DNA of 64,000 nt from Pseudomonas sp. 5P_3.1_Bac2 (GTDB taxonomy: Bacteria > Pseudomonadota > Gammaproteobacteria > Pseudomonadales > Pseudomonadaceae): NCBI RefSeq assembly GCF_025465995.1, contig NZ_JANLNY010000027.1, positions 1-64,000 on the forward strand, read 5' to 3'. Under the pieces are notes generated by a model. It worked only from the letters and a program-made list of their open reading frames with translations. It did no database searches and was not told the DNA's origin. Each line of letters opens with the position of its first letter. Positions within the stretch are counted from its first letter, which is position 1. Made by a program: the position numbers and the translations under genes. Positions 6,537 through 15,499 of this stretch are shown in pieces.

Positions 6537-8855
6537 TTAGTCCAACCATCCGCGAACCCAATCCATCACCTCATTCACCGGCGCCTGTATGCCACAGGCC
6601 GGTCCAGGGGCGGGTTGGCTGCCGCGAATATACGGCATCTGTACAGCATTCGGGCAACTCGGGTCAGTGCCCTGCCCTGTCTGCCCGTTTACCCAAGCTT
6701 GCACCACGTTATCCGGCAGCGGCATATCCAGCGGCAGCGGATCAGCGCGGCGCATAAAATCGGTCCATACCTGCAGCGCACCAGTCGCGCCGGTTAGCGG
6801 CGTTGGGCCGTTGTCATCGCGCCCCAACCAGACCACCGCGAGCAAGTCCTGACCAAAGCCGGCAAACCAGCTATCACGGGAATCGTTACTGGTGCCGGTC
6901 TTGCCGGCCAGTTTCAGCGAGCGCGGCAACTGGTTATAGACCGAGCGCCCGGTGCCTTCGCTGATGGTGCGTTGCATGGCGTTTTGCAGCAGATAAATGG
7001 CGCCGCTATCAAAGCGCTGCTGAATCTGGAACGGATAACGCTTAAGCGGCTGACCGTCTGCCGTGAGCACACTGCGAATGGCCCGCAGCGGCGTGTTGTA
7101 GCCGCCATTGGCGATGGTCTGGTACATGTTGGCCACACTCATGGGGCTCAGGCCACCGGCGCCCAACAGCATCGCCGGATAGGCCGGCCAGTCTTGCTCC
7201 ACGCCCAAGCGACCGAGGGTTTTCAGCACCTCCGGCACGCCCACCTCAAGACCAATTTTGGCCGTCGACAGGTTGTAGGAGTTCACCAAGCCCTGGTAAA
7301 GGAAGATCGTGCCATGGGGCTTGCGGTCGTAGTTTTGCGGCGTCCACACTTGGCCGCTACCGGTTTTGATCGAGAAGGACTGATCCTCGACCCGGCTGGT
7401 CAGGGTATAGCGGCTTGGACGCTCCAACGCCGTCAGATACACCGCAGGCTTAACCAACGAACCAATCGGCCGCACCGCATCCAAGGCTCGGTTAAAGCCG
7501 GCAAAACGTGGCGAACGGCTGCCGATAATGGCCTGTACTTCGCCACTTTCCGGGCTGGTGACGACCATGCCGGCTTCGACCTGATCCACCCCTTTGCGCC
7601 CGGACAGACGCTTCATGGTGTCAGTCAGAGCGCCTTCGGCTTTGTGCTGCAGAATCGGATCGAGGCTGGTGAAGATGCGCAGGCCTTCTTCGGTCAGATC
7701 CTGGTCTTGGTAGTCTTCGCGCAGCTGGCGTTTCACCAGATCCAGGAACGCCGGATAAGAGCTGTTGGCCATGGTGCCGCGCTGGGTAATGCCCAACGGC
7801 TTTTGCTTGGCGGCGGCCGCTTGCTCAGCCGTAACCACTCCCTGCTCGACCAGCAGATCAAGCACCAGGTTACGCCGCTCCAGCGCCCGCTCCGGGTTGC
7901 GCCGCGGGTTGTAGTAAGTCGGCCCTTTGACCATGCCGACCAGCAAGGCCACTTGGTCTAACTTCAGCTCAGATAAGGGCTGGCTAAAGAAGTACTGACT
8001 GGCCAGACCAAAGCCGTGCACGGCGCGCTGCCCGTCCTGACCGAGGAACACTTCGTTGAGGTAGGCCTCAAGGATGTCCTGCTTGTCGTAATGCAGTTCC
8101 AGCAGCAGCGCCATCATGGCCTCGGTGGCCTTCCGGGTGAGGCTGCGCTCATTGGTCAAGAAGAAGTTCTTCACCAACTGCTGAGTCAGGGTACTGCCGC
8201 CTTGGCGCAGTTGCCCGGCGCTGGCATTGATCCACATGGCGCGGGCAATACCCTTAGGCGATACGCCAAAGTGCTTGAAGAACTCGCGATCCTCAACGGC
8301 CACTAGGGTTTCGACTAAGTAAGGAGGCACCTGGTCGAGCTTGATCAGCACCCGATCTTCCTGATGGGCCGGATACAGGCCACCGATCAGCAGCGGCTCC
8401 AAACGCGCCACCGCCAAGTTAGCCCCGTTGCCCTGGTTTAGCCCGGCGACATAGTCACCAGAGAAACGCACGCGCACGCGCTGCGCCGGCTCAGTGCTTT
8501 CATAGAATTGGAAGCCGCGCGAATGCAGCTCGATATTGTTGCCGGCAATCGACACCCCGCCTGGGCCGCTGACAGCCGCCTCACGGCGATAACCGAGAGC
8601 ATCCAGTTCTTTAAGGAAGTCGTCCTTAGCCAGCTTCTGGCCGACGAACAACTCCAAGGGCCGGGCATAGACCTTGGCGGGCACAGTCCAGCGATTGCCG
8701 GAGAATTTCTCCTGCACCACGGCATCGAGGTAAACCGCAAACCCGGCCAGCACCACCAAACCCACCAGACCGAGCTTGAGAGCCCAGCCCAGCCAGGGGC
8801 GCATAGCAGAGGAACGGCGTTTAGTACGGGGTCGGGAAGTTCGCTTACGAGTCAT
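6537..8855 (-). CDS. mrcB: penicillin-binding protein 1B (bifunctional transglycosylase/transpeptidase)
   Basis: Class A PBP that polymerises and cross-links peptidoglycan. 772 residues: basic cytoplasmic tail (1-20), one membrane helix (about 21-43), a UB2H-like docking domain (about 60-145), then the GT51 transglycosylase with catalytic E188 in VAVEDREFFKHFG and the GGSTLTQQLVKN motif. The transpeptidase carries SxxK in PIGSLVKP, the SYN triad in VNSYNLST and KTGTSNDSRDSW. The UB2H region identifies the 1B type, usually activated by the lipoprotein LpoB/LpoP. A perfect minus-strand -10 TATAAT (8864-8869) ends only 8 bases before the ATG, leaving almost no 5' leader if it is the active promoter. 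Confidence 0.96.
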   Translation of the reverse strand: MTRKRTSRPRTKRRSSAMRPWLGWALKLGLVGLVVLAGFAVYLDAVVQEKFSGNRWTVPAKVYARPLELFVGQKLAKDDFLKELDALGYRREAAVSGPGGVSIAGNNIELHSRGFQFYESTEPAQRVRVRFSGDYVAGLNQGNGANLAVARLEPLLIGGLYPAHQEDRVLIKLDQVPPYLVETLVAVEDREFFKHFGVSPKGIARAMWINASAGQLRQGGSTLTQQLVKNFFLTNERSLTRKATEAMMALLLELHYDKQDILEAYLNEVFLGQDGQRAVHGFGLASQYFFSQPLSELKLDQVALLVGMVKGPTYYNPRRNPERALERRNLVLDLLVEQGVVTAEQAAAAKQKPLGITQRGTMANSSYPAFLDLVKRQLREDYQDQDLTEEGLRIFTSLDPILQHKAEGALTDTMKRLSGRKGVDQVEAGMVVTSPESGEVQAIIGSRSPRFAGFNRALDAVRPIGSLVKPAVYLTALERPSRYTLTSRVEDQSFSIKTGSGQVWTPQNYDRKPHGTIFLYQGLVNSYNLSTAKIGLEVGVPEVLKTLGRLGVEQDWPAYPAMLLGAGGLSPMSVANMYQTIANGGYNTPLRAIRSVLTADGQPLKRYPFQIQQRFDSGAIYLLQNAMQRTISEGTGRSVYNQLPRSLKLAGKTGTSNDSRDSWFAGFGQDLLAVVWLGRDDNGPTPLTGATGALQVWTDFMRRADPLPLDMPLPDNVVQAWVNGQTGQGTDPSCPNAVQMPYIRGSQPAPGPACGIQAPVNEVMDWVRGWLD

Positions 8856-8971
8856 GGCGCGGCATTATACGCACTTTGCAGCTTTACCATCAGACCAGCC
8901 CAAGGTTTGCAGACAGACGCCCAGCGGCCATAATGGCCCACTCTTATCAGTCCTAAGTACAAGGATCGCCC

Positions 8972-10534
8972 GTGAGCCAAGCTCTGATCAACGCATTGCA
9001 GAATCCGGCGCTCTATCCGCATCCGGTAGAGCAATTTCAGGTCATTGAGACGCATATTTCGTGGGTCATACTCACCGGTCCCTTTGCCTACAAAATCAAA
9101 AAACCGATGAACTTCGGTTTCCTCGACTTCACCAGCCTTAAAGACCGCGCGCACTTCTGCCAGGAAGAGCTACGTCTAAACCAGCGCCTGACACAAGGCT
9201 TGTACTTGGAAGTGTTGCCGATCACAGGTAGCGAAGATGCGCCGCAACTCGGCGGTGAAGGCCCAGCTATCGAGTACGCCCTGAAGATGCGGCAGTTCCC
9301 GCAGAGCCAGTTGCTCAGCGCGGTGCAAGCCCGTGGTGAACTGACCAGCGCCCATATCGATGCCCTGGCCAAACAAATTGCCGACTTCCACGCCACCACC
9401 CCGGCGGTGCCCAGCAGCCATGTTCTGGCCAGCCCGACGGCGATCATGGCGCCGATGCGCCAGAACTTTGAGCAGATCCGCGCCATGCTCAGCGATGCGG
9501 CCGACCTGCAACAGCTCGAAGCACTGGAACACTGGACCGAAGCCAGCTACGCGCGGCTTGAGCCACTGCTGGCCAAGCGCGCTGAAAACGGCGCCATCCG
9601 CGAATGCCACGGCGATATCCACTTAGGCAACGCCACGTTGCTGGATGAGCAAGTGGTGCTGTTTGACTGCATCGAGTTCAACGAACCGTTCCGCCTGATC
9701 GATATCGCCTCGGATGCGGCGTTTTTGATCATGGACTTGGAAGATCGTGGCCTGAAGACTCACGCCCGGCGCTTCCTCAACGCTTGGCTGGAGCACACCG
9801 GCGACTATCCGGCGCTGCAGTTGATGAACTTCTACAAGGCTTACCGCGCGCTGGTACGGGCCAAAGTGGCCCTGTTCAGTCTGGCCCACCAGACCGATGC
9901 CGTGCAAAAGGCCGTGACCCTGCGCCAGTACCGCAACTACGCCAACCTGGCGGAAAGCTACAGCGCTATCCCCTCGCGCTTGCTGGCCATCACCCATGGC
10001 GTTTCCGCTGTGGGCAAAAGCCAAGTGGCCATGCGTTTGGTCGAGGCACTGGGCGCTATTCGCTTGCGCTCCGATGTGGAACGCAAGCGTCTGTTCGGCG
10101 AACAAGCGCCAGCCCAGCAAGGCGAACTGCACACCGGCATCTACAGCGCAGAAACCTCGGCGGCGACCTACGCCCACCTGCATCAACTGGCCAGCAAGAT
10201 TTTGGCTGCCGGCTACCCGGTAGTGATCGATGCCACTTACCTGCAGTTGGCTCAGCGCCAGGCTGCCGAGCATGTGGCCGCTGACAGTGCCGCGCCGTTC
10301 CTGATCCTCGACTGCTACGCGCCGGATGAAGTCATCGCCGGCTGGCTGCAACAACGCCAGGCCGAGGGCGCTGACCCCTCCGATGCGACCATCGAGGTGG
10401 TACGCGCGCAACAAGCCAAGCGTGAGCCGCTGCAAGAGAGTGAGTTGCCCCGCAGCAAGCGGGTCGACACCCACATCAGCAGCAGCGTGGATAGCTTGGT
10501 GGCGCAGATTCGCCAACGCCTGCCGGGCCTCTAA
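8972..10534 (+). CDS. two-domain phosphotransferase-like / P-loop kinase protein
   Basis: 520 residues read from a GTG with an AAGGA site. The N-terminal half (about 1-325) looks like an aminoglycoside-phosphotransferase/choline-kinase fold, with H213-G-D-x4-N in ECHGDIHLGN and the metal aspartate in VLFDCIEFN. The C-terminal part (about 330-520) is a P-loop kinase of zeta-toxin or gluconate-kinase type, with GVSAVGKS at about 343-350 and lid-like arginines (RLRSDVERKRLFG). Both halves keep their catalytic signatures. Proteins of this architecture are widespread in proteobacteria but their substrate is not established; the placement beside mrcB and a pentapeptide gene gives no clear clue. Confidence 0.82.
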   Translation: MSQALINALQNPALYPHPVEQFQVIETHISWVILTGPFAYKIKKPMNFGFLDFTSLKDRAHFCQEELRLNQRLTQGLYLEVLPITGSEDAPQLGGEGPAIEYALKMRQFPQSQLLSAVQARGELTSAHIDALAKQIADFHATTPAVPSSHVLASPTAIMAPMRQNFEQIRAMLSDAADLQQLEALEHWTEASYARLEPLLAKRAENGAIRECHGDIHLGNATLLDEQVVLFDCIEFNEPFRLIDIASDAAFLIMDLEDRGLKTHARRFLNAWLEHTGDYPALQLMNFYKAYRALVRAKVALFSLAHQTDAVQKAVTLRQYRNYANLAESYSAIPSRLLAITHGVSAVGKSQVAMRLVEALGAIRLRSDVERKRLFGEQAPAQQGELHTGIYSAETSAATYAHLHQLASKILAAGYPVVIDATYLQLAQRQAAEHVAADSAAPFLILDCYAPDEVIAGWLQQRQAEGADPSDATIEVVRAQQAKREPLQESELPRSKRVDTHISSSVDSLVAQIRQRLPGL

Positions 10535-10616
10535 GGCCCACGCTGTAAGGCTGCGGCGCAAGCAGATGGCGCCGCAGCTTCTATACTGCTAAGACCTTAG
10601 TTGCCCGAGGTCTGCC

Positions 10617-10958
10617 ATGAACCCGCCCCGTCATCTGGATGATCCGTTGTACACCCTGCTGCACAACGAAGACATCGCCGCGTTCAACAGCCAGCGTCCG
10701 GCCAGTACGGTCGACCTGAGTGATGGTGATTTTCGCGGCTTAGACCTGCGCACCCTCGACGCCACCGACATCAACTTTCGTAACGCCTACTTTCGCGGCA
10801 CCGATCTGCGCGGCCTGGACTTACGCACCTGTGAGCTGGAGGGCGCGAGTCTGGCCCACGCGCAAATTTCCGGCAGTTACTTCCCCGCGCAACTGAGCGC
10901 TGACGAGATTCTGATGTCGGTAAATTTCGGCACTCGCCTGCGCTACAACACCCGTTAA
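10617..10958 (+). CDS. pentapeptide-repeat protein
   Basis: 113 residues. The middle (about 33-95) has A(D/N)LxX-type pentapeptides: VDLSD GDFRG LDLRT LDATD INFRN AYFRG TDLRG LDLRT CELEG ASLAH. These should form a short right-handed quadrilateral beta-helix. There is no signal peptide. It is too short for the DNA-mimicking Qnr/MfpA fold to be assumed. It follows the two-domain kinase-like gene by about 80 bp on the same strand. Function unknown. Confidence 0.85.
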   Translation: MNPPRHLDDPLYTLLHNEDIAAFNSQRPASTVDLSDGDFRGLDLRTLDATDINFRNAYFRGTDLRGLDLRTCELEGASLAHAQISGSYFPAQLSADEILMSVNFGTRLRYNTR

Positions 10959-11169
10959 TCGCGGCAGTTTGTGCAGCGGTTAGCGCCGTTGAGCCTGAGA
11001 TTGCAACGCCGGCCGAATTATCCGCTATTACTTGTCCAGCACTGCCGCGCAGATGGCGTTGCAGGCGTGGCTGAATTAATCGGTGCAGAACGGTCCAAGC
11101 CCCTATCGGTGAGGACCTCCGTGTTCTCCATTAATCCGTCCGCAGCACCCCGTGCTGCCAGGAGCTGTG

Positions 11170-11424
11170 ATGAACGATGAACTGCAAGAGCTGAAAAACC
11201 TCGGCAAGACCTCCGCGCAGTGGCTGCATGCGGTGGGCATCCATAACGCCAACGACTTGCGCCGTTTAGGTGCCGTCAGCGCCTATCAGGCCGTACGCGC
11301 CCGGGGATTCCGCGCATCCAAGGTGCTGCTGTACGCGATCGAGGGCGCCCTGCTGGGCGTGCATTGGAACGATCTGCCGCCCGGGCATAAGGCCCAGCTC
11401 AATGACCGCCTGGATCAAACTTAG
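11170..11424 (+). CDS. TfoX C-terminal-domain protein
   Basis: 84 residues covering only the TfoX C-terminal helical domain: ELKNLGKTSAQWLHAVGIHNANDLRRLGAVSAYQAVRARG. This domain uses helix-hairpin-helix-like turns. The N-terminal TfoX half is absent, as in many stand-alone pseudomonad copies. The start at 11170 is preceded by AGGAG at 5 bases and is preferred over the ATG at 11152. In TfoX/Sxy proteins the whole protein acts in competence regulation, but that cannot be carried over to this single domain. Confidence 0.82.
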   Translation: MNDELQELKNLGKTSAQWLHAVGIHNANDLRRLGAVSAYQAVRARGFRASKVLLYAIEGALLGVHWNDLPPGHKAQLNDRLDQT

Positions 11425-11547
11425 GGGTACAACAAGAGCTAGCTCACAACCTCCTTGTTCGACGATTTACCTGACTGGCAGCGCCACGTATTTTTTAACG
11501 CACGAAAGTACCAATAAGAATGCCAGCCAGCACAAGGAAAATCGCCA

Positions 11548-12345
11548 ATGTATTTACTGGGGGAGCAACCGGCCTACGCCGATCAACTGATCAATCACCT
11601 GCAAAGTATTCCAGTGCGTCTGCTCGAAGGTTTGGCTCCCAGCGGCACGCCCCTGCACGTGCAACGCACAGATGATCTGGCGCAGAGCCTCCCCGGTAAT
11701 CAGCTGTTTATTATCGAGAGCGGACTGCTCCACGCGGTGGTCGACGAACGCCCGCTGTTTTACCTGCAAGAAGGCGATCTGCTGGGGCTGCGCCAAGGCT
11801 TGGATATGCCCAGCTGCCGCTATAGCAGTGAGGAAAACATCAGCCTGATTCCTTACCAGCGCAGTGAGGTGTTCAAGCACATCTACGCCAGCGAAGAGCG
11901 CCAGGAGATGTTCCTGCATTACCTGATTGGCCACACCGCCTTGCTCAGCGATGCGCTGGCCCGCCTCAAACAACCGGATGTACGCCCGGCCACGGGCTTC
12001 CAGCATTTTGCCGCCGGGGAAGAACTCATCCACCAGGGTGATATCGCCGATAACGTGTTCATCATTATCGAAGGCCATGCCGAAGCCTTCGTCGACGGAC
12101 ACAAAGTCGGCGATGTGGTGAAGGACGAGATTTTCGGCGCCATGGCGGTGTTTACCCGCGAGAAGCGCAGCGCCAGCGTGGTGGCCAGCGAGCCGTGCAC
12201 GGTGATGGTGATTCCGAAGGAGCAGTTCCTGAGTTTGATGCAAAGCAACCCACGCATCTCCCACAGCCTGATCGAGAGCATGGCGCGGCGTATTGACCTG
12301 CTCAATAAAGAAATAACTCAGCTGCGCTTGCCGGCTGAAGCCTGA
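11548..12345 (+). CDS. cbpA: cyclic nucleotide-binding protein (CbpA-like)
   Basis: 265 residues. The C-terminal cyclic-nucleotide-binding fold (about 150-255) contains FAAGEELIHQGDIADNVFIIIEGHAEAF and the phosphate-cassette region DEIFGAMAVFTREKRSASVVA. The N-terminal half resembles a second, degenerate cNMP fold. There is no helix-turn-helix, so this is not a CRP-type regulator. In P. aeruginosa, CbpA is a cAMP-binding protein encoded immediately beside prrF and the phu genes, the same context as here. That synteny supports the name. Confidence 0.85.
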   Translation: MYLLGEQPAYADQLINHLQSIPVRLLEGLAPSGTPLHVQRTDDLAQSLPGNQLFIIESGLLHAVVDERPLFYLQEGDLLGLRQGLDMPSCRYSSEENISLIPYQRSEVFKHIYASEERQEMFLHYLIGHTALLSDALARLKQPDVRPATGFQHFAAGEELIHQGDIADNVFIIIEGHAEAFVDGHKVGDVVKDEIFGAMAVFTREKRSASVVASEPCTVMVIPKEQFLSLMQSNPRISHSLIESMARRIDLLNKEITQLRLPAEA

Positions 12346-12465
12346 GCACGCAACGAGCAGCCCCGACCAACGGCTAAGGCCACTGAATATGGGCCTTGGC
12401 GGGCAGTGGTCGAGGATGTTTTGTGACAGGGCTTACAGTCAAATGAAAATATTTTGCATCTGGCG

Positions 12466-12493
12466 TTGACTTGTAAATGATAATTGTTATTAT
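12466..12493 (+). promoter_or_regulatory. prrF promoter with overlapping Fur box
   Basis: -35 TTGACT (12466-12471), 16-base spacer, -10 TATTAT (12488-12493). The near-palindrome AATGATAATTGTTATTATT (about 12476-12494) matches the Fur consensus well and covers the spacer and -10, so Fur-Fe would block RNA polymerase directly. It lies 7 bases before the PrrF 5' end. Confidence 0.85.
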
Positions 12494-12499
12494 TACCTC

Positions 12500-12612
12500 A
12501 ACTGGTCGCGAGATCAGCCGATAAGCTCTAGGGACCTCAGTCGGACTCTGCAGATTATCTCCTCATCAGGCTAATCACGGTTATTGACCCGGCACTTGCC
12601 GGGTCTTTTTTT
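12500..12612 (+). ncRNA. prrF: PrrF iron-responsive small RNA
   Basis: About 113 bases. The 5' end AACTGGTCGCGAG and the core GCAGATTATCTCCTCATCAG followed by GCTAATCACGG match PrrF of other pseudomonads as I recall them; this core pairs with mRNAs of iron-containing proteins (sdh, sodB, acn) to spare iron. The 3' end is an intrinsic terminator: 9-bp stem (12586-12594 with 12597-12605) and seven T's. It lies between cbpA and the phu genes as in P. aeruginosa, but only one copy is present, so there is no tandem prrF1-prrF2 and no PrrH read-through RNA here. Confidence 0.92.
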
Positions 12613-12742
12613 GCCTGCAGAAAAGTGCCGCCCCCTCTCCTCTGCACGGCATCTGGCCTTACACACCATACGCCAGGACTCGCTGCCAAGCTGGAACGCG
12701 CCTAGCACAGCTACACGCTCACTATGCTAGGCGCAGAAACGA

Positions 12743-12771
12743 CTAAGCCGCAGCACCAGGCCGCGGCTTAG
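12743..12771 (-). terminator. terminator of the phu operon
   Basis: A 9-bp stem CTAAGCCGC/GCGGCTTAG lies 17 bp after the phuW stop, with a partly T-rich tail on the minus strand. It separates the leftward phu operon from the rightward prrF. Confidence 0.72.
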
Positions 12772-12787
12772 GGAAACCTGCCAGAGG

Positions 12788-13672
12788 TTATTTGCCCAGC
12801 AGCTTGGCGCAGTAATCCTGCTCAGGCTGAGCCGGGGTGTACCACAGATAATCGGCGGCCTCAGGCTTAACCTCACTGCCGGCTTCAGCCAGGATCAGCA
12901 CCTGCGTGCCCTGCCCTGCTTGCAGATCAGCCAGGTGCAGCGGCACGCCCAAGTCGCGGCGGACATGGAAAGCGCCAGCCAGCAGCAAGCTCGGCTGCGG
13001 CGCGGCCAACAGGGCCTGGGCCATGCGCCGGTCACGCTGCTGTTGCACGGCGAGCATGGCCGGTAGTTGGCTGGCGGGCAGCCGATCACAATGGGAGCTG
13101 CGGATCTGCTCAGCCAAGGCCTCGCGCACAGCGCTGGCAGTCGACTGCCGGCCTTGTAAGGCTGGCGGCTGGCGGTAGATCTGCATCACCTCGCGGCGCT
13201 CCAAGTTAGCCGCTAACAACGGGTAAGGCTGACGCAGCAGATACTGAACCAACGGCCCGTACAGCGACCACGGCCAGCCTGGCTGCCAAGCCAGGGCGTT
13301 GAGCATATCGGCCGGCGGCTGGCCGTCTTGCACCTCACGGTGAGCGGCATCGACCTTGGCCTGTTGATCCGGCGTGAGCATCTCCAGCAGCACACTGCCC
13401 TGCTCGCGCTGGGCCGCCAAGGCGCGCAGCAACCACAGCTGCAAGGCGTGATGATCGGGGTTGTCGTGGCGCTCGCCGACTAATACGCGCGGCGCACTCG
13501 CCAAGCGCTCAACCAACTGTTGCGGGCTGAGCACCTGACCAGTGCGCAGCTCAATGATCTGCCCGACCTCAGCCGACACCTGCGCCTGCTCACCTTGCCA
13601 CGCCGGCAATACAGGCACCTGGGTCTGGCAAGCACTGAGCAACAGGCTTAGAAGCAAACAAGCGAATCGCAT
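12788..13672 (-). CDS. phuW: ChaN-family iron-regulated lipoprotein PhuW
   Basis: 294 residues with a lipoprotein signal (LLSAC, cysteine about residue 15) and a ChaN/DUF399 domain: VLVGERHDNPDHHALQLWLL at about 64-83, and later LLLAGAFHVRRDLGVP. ChaN-type proteins bind heme at the membrane; the conserved EΦHDN...H motif and the late His are the likely ligands. It is the last gene of the leftward phu run, so it is probably co-expressed under iron starvation as a heme-handling accessory on the periplasmic side. Confidence 0.87.
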   Translation of the reverse strand: MRFACLLLSLLLSACQTQVPVLPAWQGEQAQVSAEVGQIIELRTGQVLSPQQLVERLASAPRVLVGERHDNPDHHALQLWLLRALAAQREQGSVLLEMLTPDQQAKVDAAHREVQDGQPPADMLNALAWQPGWPWSLYGPLVQYLLRQPYPLLAANLERREVMQIYRQPPALQGRQSTASAVREALAEQIRSSHCDRLPASQLPAMLAVQQQRDRRMAQALLAAPQPSLLLAGAFHVRRDLGVPLHLADLQAGQGTQVLILAEAGSEVKPEAADYLWYTPAQPEQDYCAKLLGK

Positions 13673-13697
13673 ATCAATCCTTAAATGAAAAAAGCAC

Positions 13698-14465
13698 TCA
13701 GCGCGCGACGATAAGCGGATGACCGCGCTCGGGATGCTGTTGCACCAACACCTCTAAGCCAAACACCGTGCGCAGCGCCTCGGCTTGCAACACCTCAGCG
13801 GGACTGCCCAAAGCATGGGCCTGACCGTTGTGCAGCAACAATAGGCGATCGCAGTAACGCGCGGCCAGATTCAGGTCGTGCAAAATCACCAATACCGCTG
13901 CGCCGTGGCCGACAAAATCGCGCACCGCTTGCAAGGTGGTGTGCTGGTGCAAAGGATCGAGCATGGAAGTCGGTTCATCCAATAACAGCACCTGCTCCTC
14001 ACCACCCGGCCACAGCTGGGCCAGCACCCGGGCTAAGTGCACCCGCTGCCGTTCACCGCCAGAGAGCTGCAAATAGTTGCGCCCGATAAGGTGCTCGGCA
14101 TCGGCCGCCGCCAGCGCTTGCTGGATAATGTGCTGGTCGCGTGCCTGGCCGCTGGCATGGGGTAAGCGACCCATGGCGACGACTTCTTCCACCCGAAAAG
14201 CAAAGTTCAGCGTCGACAGTTGCGGCAACACGGCCAAGCGCTGGGCCCGTTGCTGCCCCGGCCAATCCTGCAATAACCGCGGACCGAGCCACAGTTCGCC
14301 TTGGCTGCAAGGCAGCTCCCCACACAAGGCGGCGAGCAAGGTACTTTTGCCGGCACCATTGGGCCCGAGCACGCCGAGCACCTCACCGGGTTTTAGGCTT
14401 AGGTTGATCTCGCTGAGCACGCTTTTGCCGGCGCGCTCGACGCTTAACTGCTTGGCACGCAACAT
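13698..14465 (-). CDS. phuV: heme ABC transporter, ATP-binding protein
   Basis: 255-residue ATPase of the HmuV type that drives heme import through PhuU. Walker A GPNGAGKST at about 35-43, Q-loop LPQLSTL, ABC signature LSGGERQRVHLAR, Walker B VLLLDEPTSMLD and the switch histidine in VILHDLNLA are all intact. Its ATG shares one base with the phuU stop (TGATG), so the two are translationally coupled. A 25-bp gap follows to phuW. Confidence 0.95.
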   Translation of the reverse strand: MLRAKQLSVERAGKSVLSEINLSLKPGEVLGVLGPNGAGKSTLLAALCGELPCSQGELWLGPRLLQDWPGQQRAQRLAVLPQLSTLNFAFRVEEVVAMGRLPHASGQARDQHIIQQALAAADAEHLIGRNYLQLSGGERQRVHLARVLAQLWPGGEEQVLLLDEPTSMLDPLHQHTTLQAVRDFVGHGAAVLVILHDLNLAARYCDRLLLLHNGQAHALGSPAEVLQAEALRTVFGLEVLVQQHPERGHPLIVAR

Positions 14466-15499
14466 CAGGTCCGGCCCCGGATTAATAGATAGAGGAAGAA
14501 CGGCGCGCCAATCAGTGCGGTGATGATGCCAATCGGCAGCTCCGCCGGCGCCACCAGCAACCGCGCGAACAAATCCGCCAGCAGCAGCAAACTGGCGCCA
14601 GCCAAGGCTGAGGCGGGTAACAGCACGCGATGATCCGGCCCCACCAGTAACCGCACCAGATGCGGCACCACCAGGCCGATAAAACCAATCATGCCCGCCG
14701 CCGCGACCGCCGCCCCCACTCCTAAGGCAGTACAGAACACCAGCTCGGCCTTGACCCGCTCTACCGCAAAGCCCAGATGGCGCGCCTCCGACTCCCCCAG
14801 CAATAAGGCGTTGAGCACCTTAGCCCGGCGCGGCAGCCACAGCAGCACCAGCAGCGCCACCAGCAGCAGCGGCCACATGCGGCTGTAACTGGCACCGTTC
14901 AAGCTGCCCAGGTTCCAGAACGTCAGGGTGCGCAGGGTGGCGTCGTCGGCAATATAGGTAAGCAAACCAATCAACGCGCCGGCCAACGCGGTCAAGGCAA
15001 TACCGGCCAGCAGCATGGTCGCCACATGGGTTTGGCCATTGCTGCGGCCGAGGCGATAAACCAGCGCGGTCACCACAAAACCGCCGGCAAAAGCCGCGCT
15101 GGTCAGCAGATAAGGGCTGAACGTTTCAGGAATAGCCGTCCAAAGGCTGCCGCCAACAATCGCCAGCGCCGCTCCGAGGGCGGCACCGCCGGACACGCCG
15201 ACCAAGCCAGGATCGGCCAAGGGGTTGCGAAACAAGCCCTGCATCGCCACGCCACACACCGCCAGCACCGCGCCCACCAGCAAGCCGAGCAAGGTGCGCG
15301 GCAGCCGAATCTGGCTAATGATCAACTGCGCCTGACTGTTCTCAGCCCCCAGCGGCAGGCCGAGTTGCGCCAGCAGCGCCTGGCCCACATCGCCGATGGT
15401 CAGACTCACCGGCCCTAAAGCCAGCGACGCCCAGAGCGCCGTCAGCAGCAACAGGCCCAGGCCGAGAAACAACCAGCGCGCGCGATGGTTGCCACTCAT
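14465..15499 (-). CDS. phuU: heme ABC transporter, permease
   Basis: 344 residues of the FecCD/BtuC permease family with about ten membrane helices. It forms the dimeric inner-membrane channel for heme. Family motifs include GVAMQGLFRNPLADPGLVGVSGGAALGAALA and the late GFIGLVVPHLVRLLVGPDHR, the coupling loop that contacts PhuV. The start overlaps the phuT stop by four bases (ATGA). Its position between phuT and phuV is the usual order. Confidence 0.95.
   Translation of the reverse strand: MSGNHRARWLFLGLGLLLLTALWASLALGPVSLTIGDVGQALLAQLGLPLGAENSQAQLIISQIRLPRTLLGLLVGAVLAVCGVAMQGLFRNPLADPGLVGVSGGAALGAALAIVGGSLWTAIPETFSPYLLTSAAFAGGFVVTALVYRLGRSNGQTHVATMLLAGIALTALAGALIGLLTYIADDATLRTLTFWNLGSLNGASYSRMWPLLLVALLVLLWLPRRAKVLNALLLGESEARHLGFAVERVKAELVFCTALGVGAAVAAAGMIGFIGLVVPHLVRLLVGPDHRVLLPASALAGASLLLLADLFARLLVAPAELPIGIITALIGAPFFLYLLIRGRT

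Noticed and set aside
12375..12396. Terminator of cbpA (AAGGCC ... GGCCTT)
   Set aside because: The stem is short, the loop is 9-10 bases and no T-run follows.
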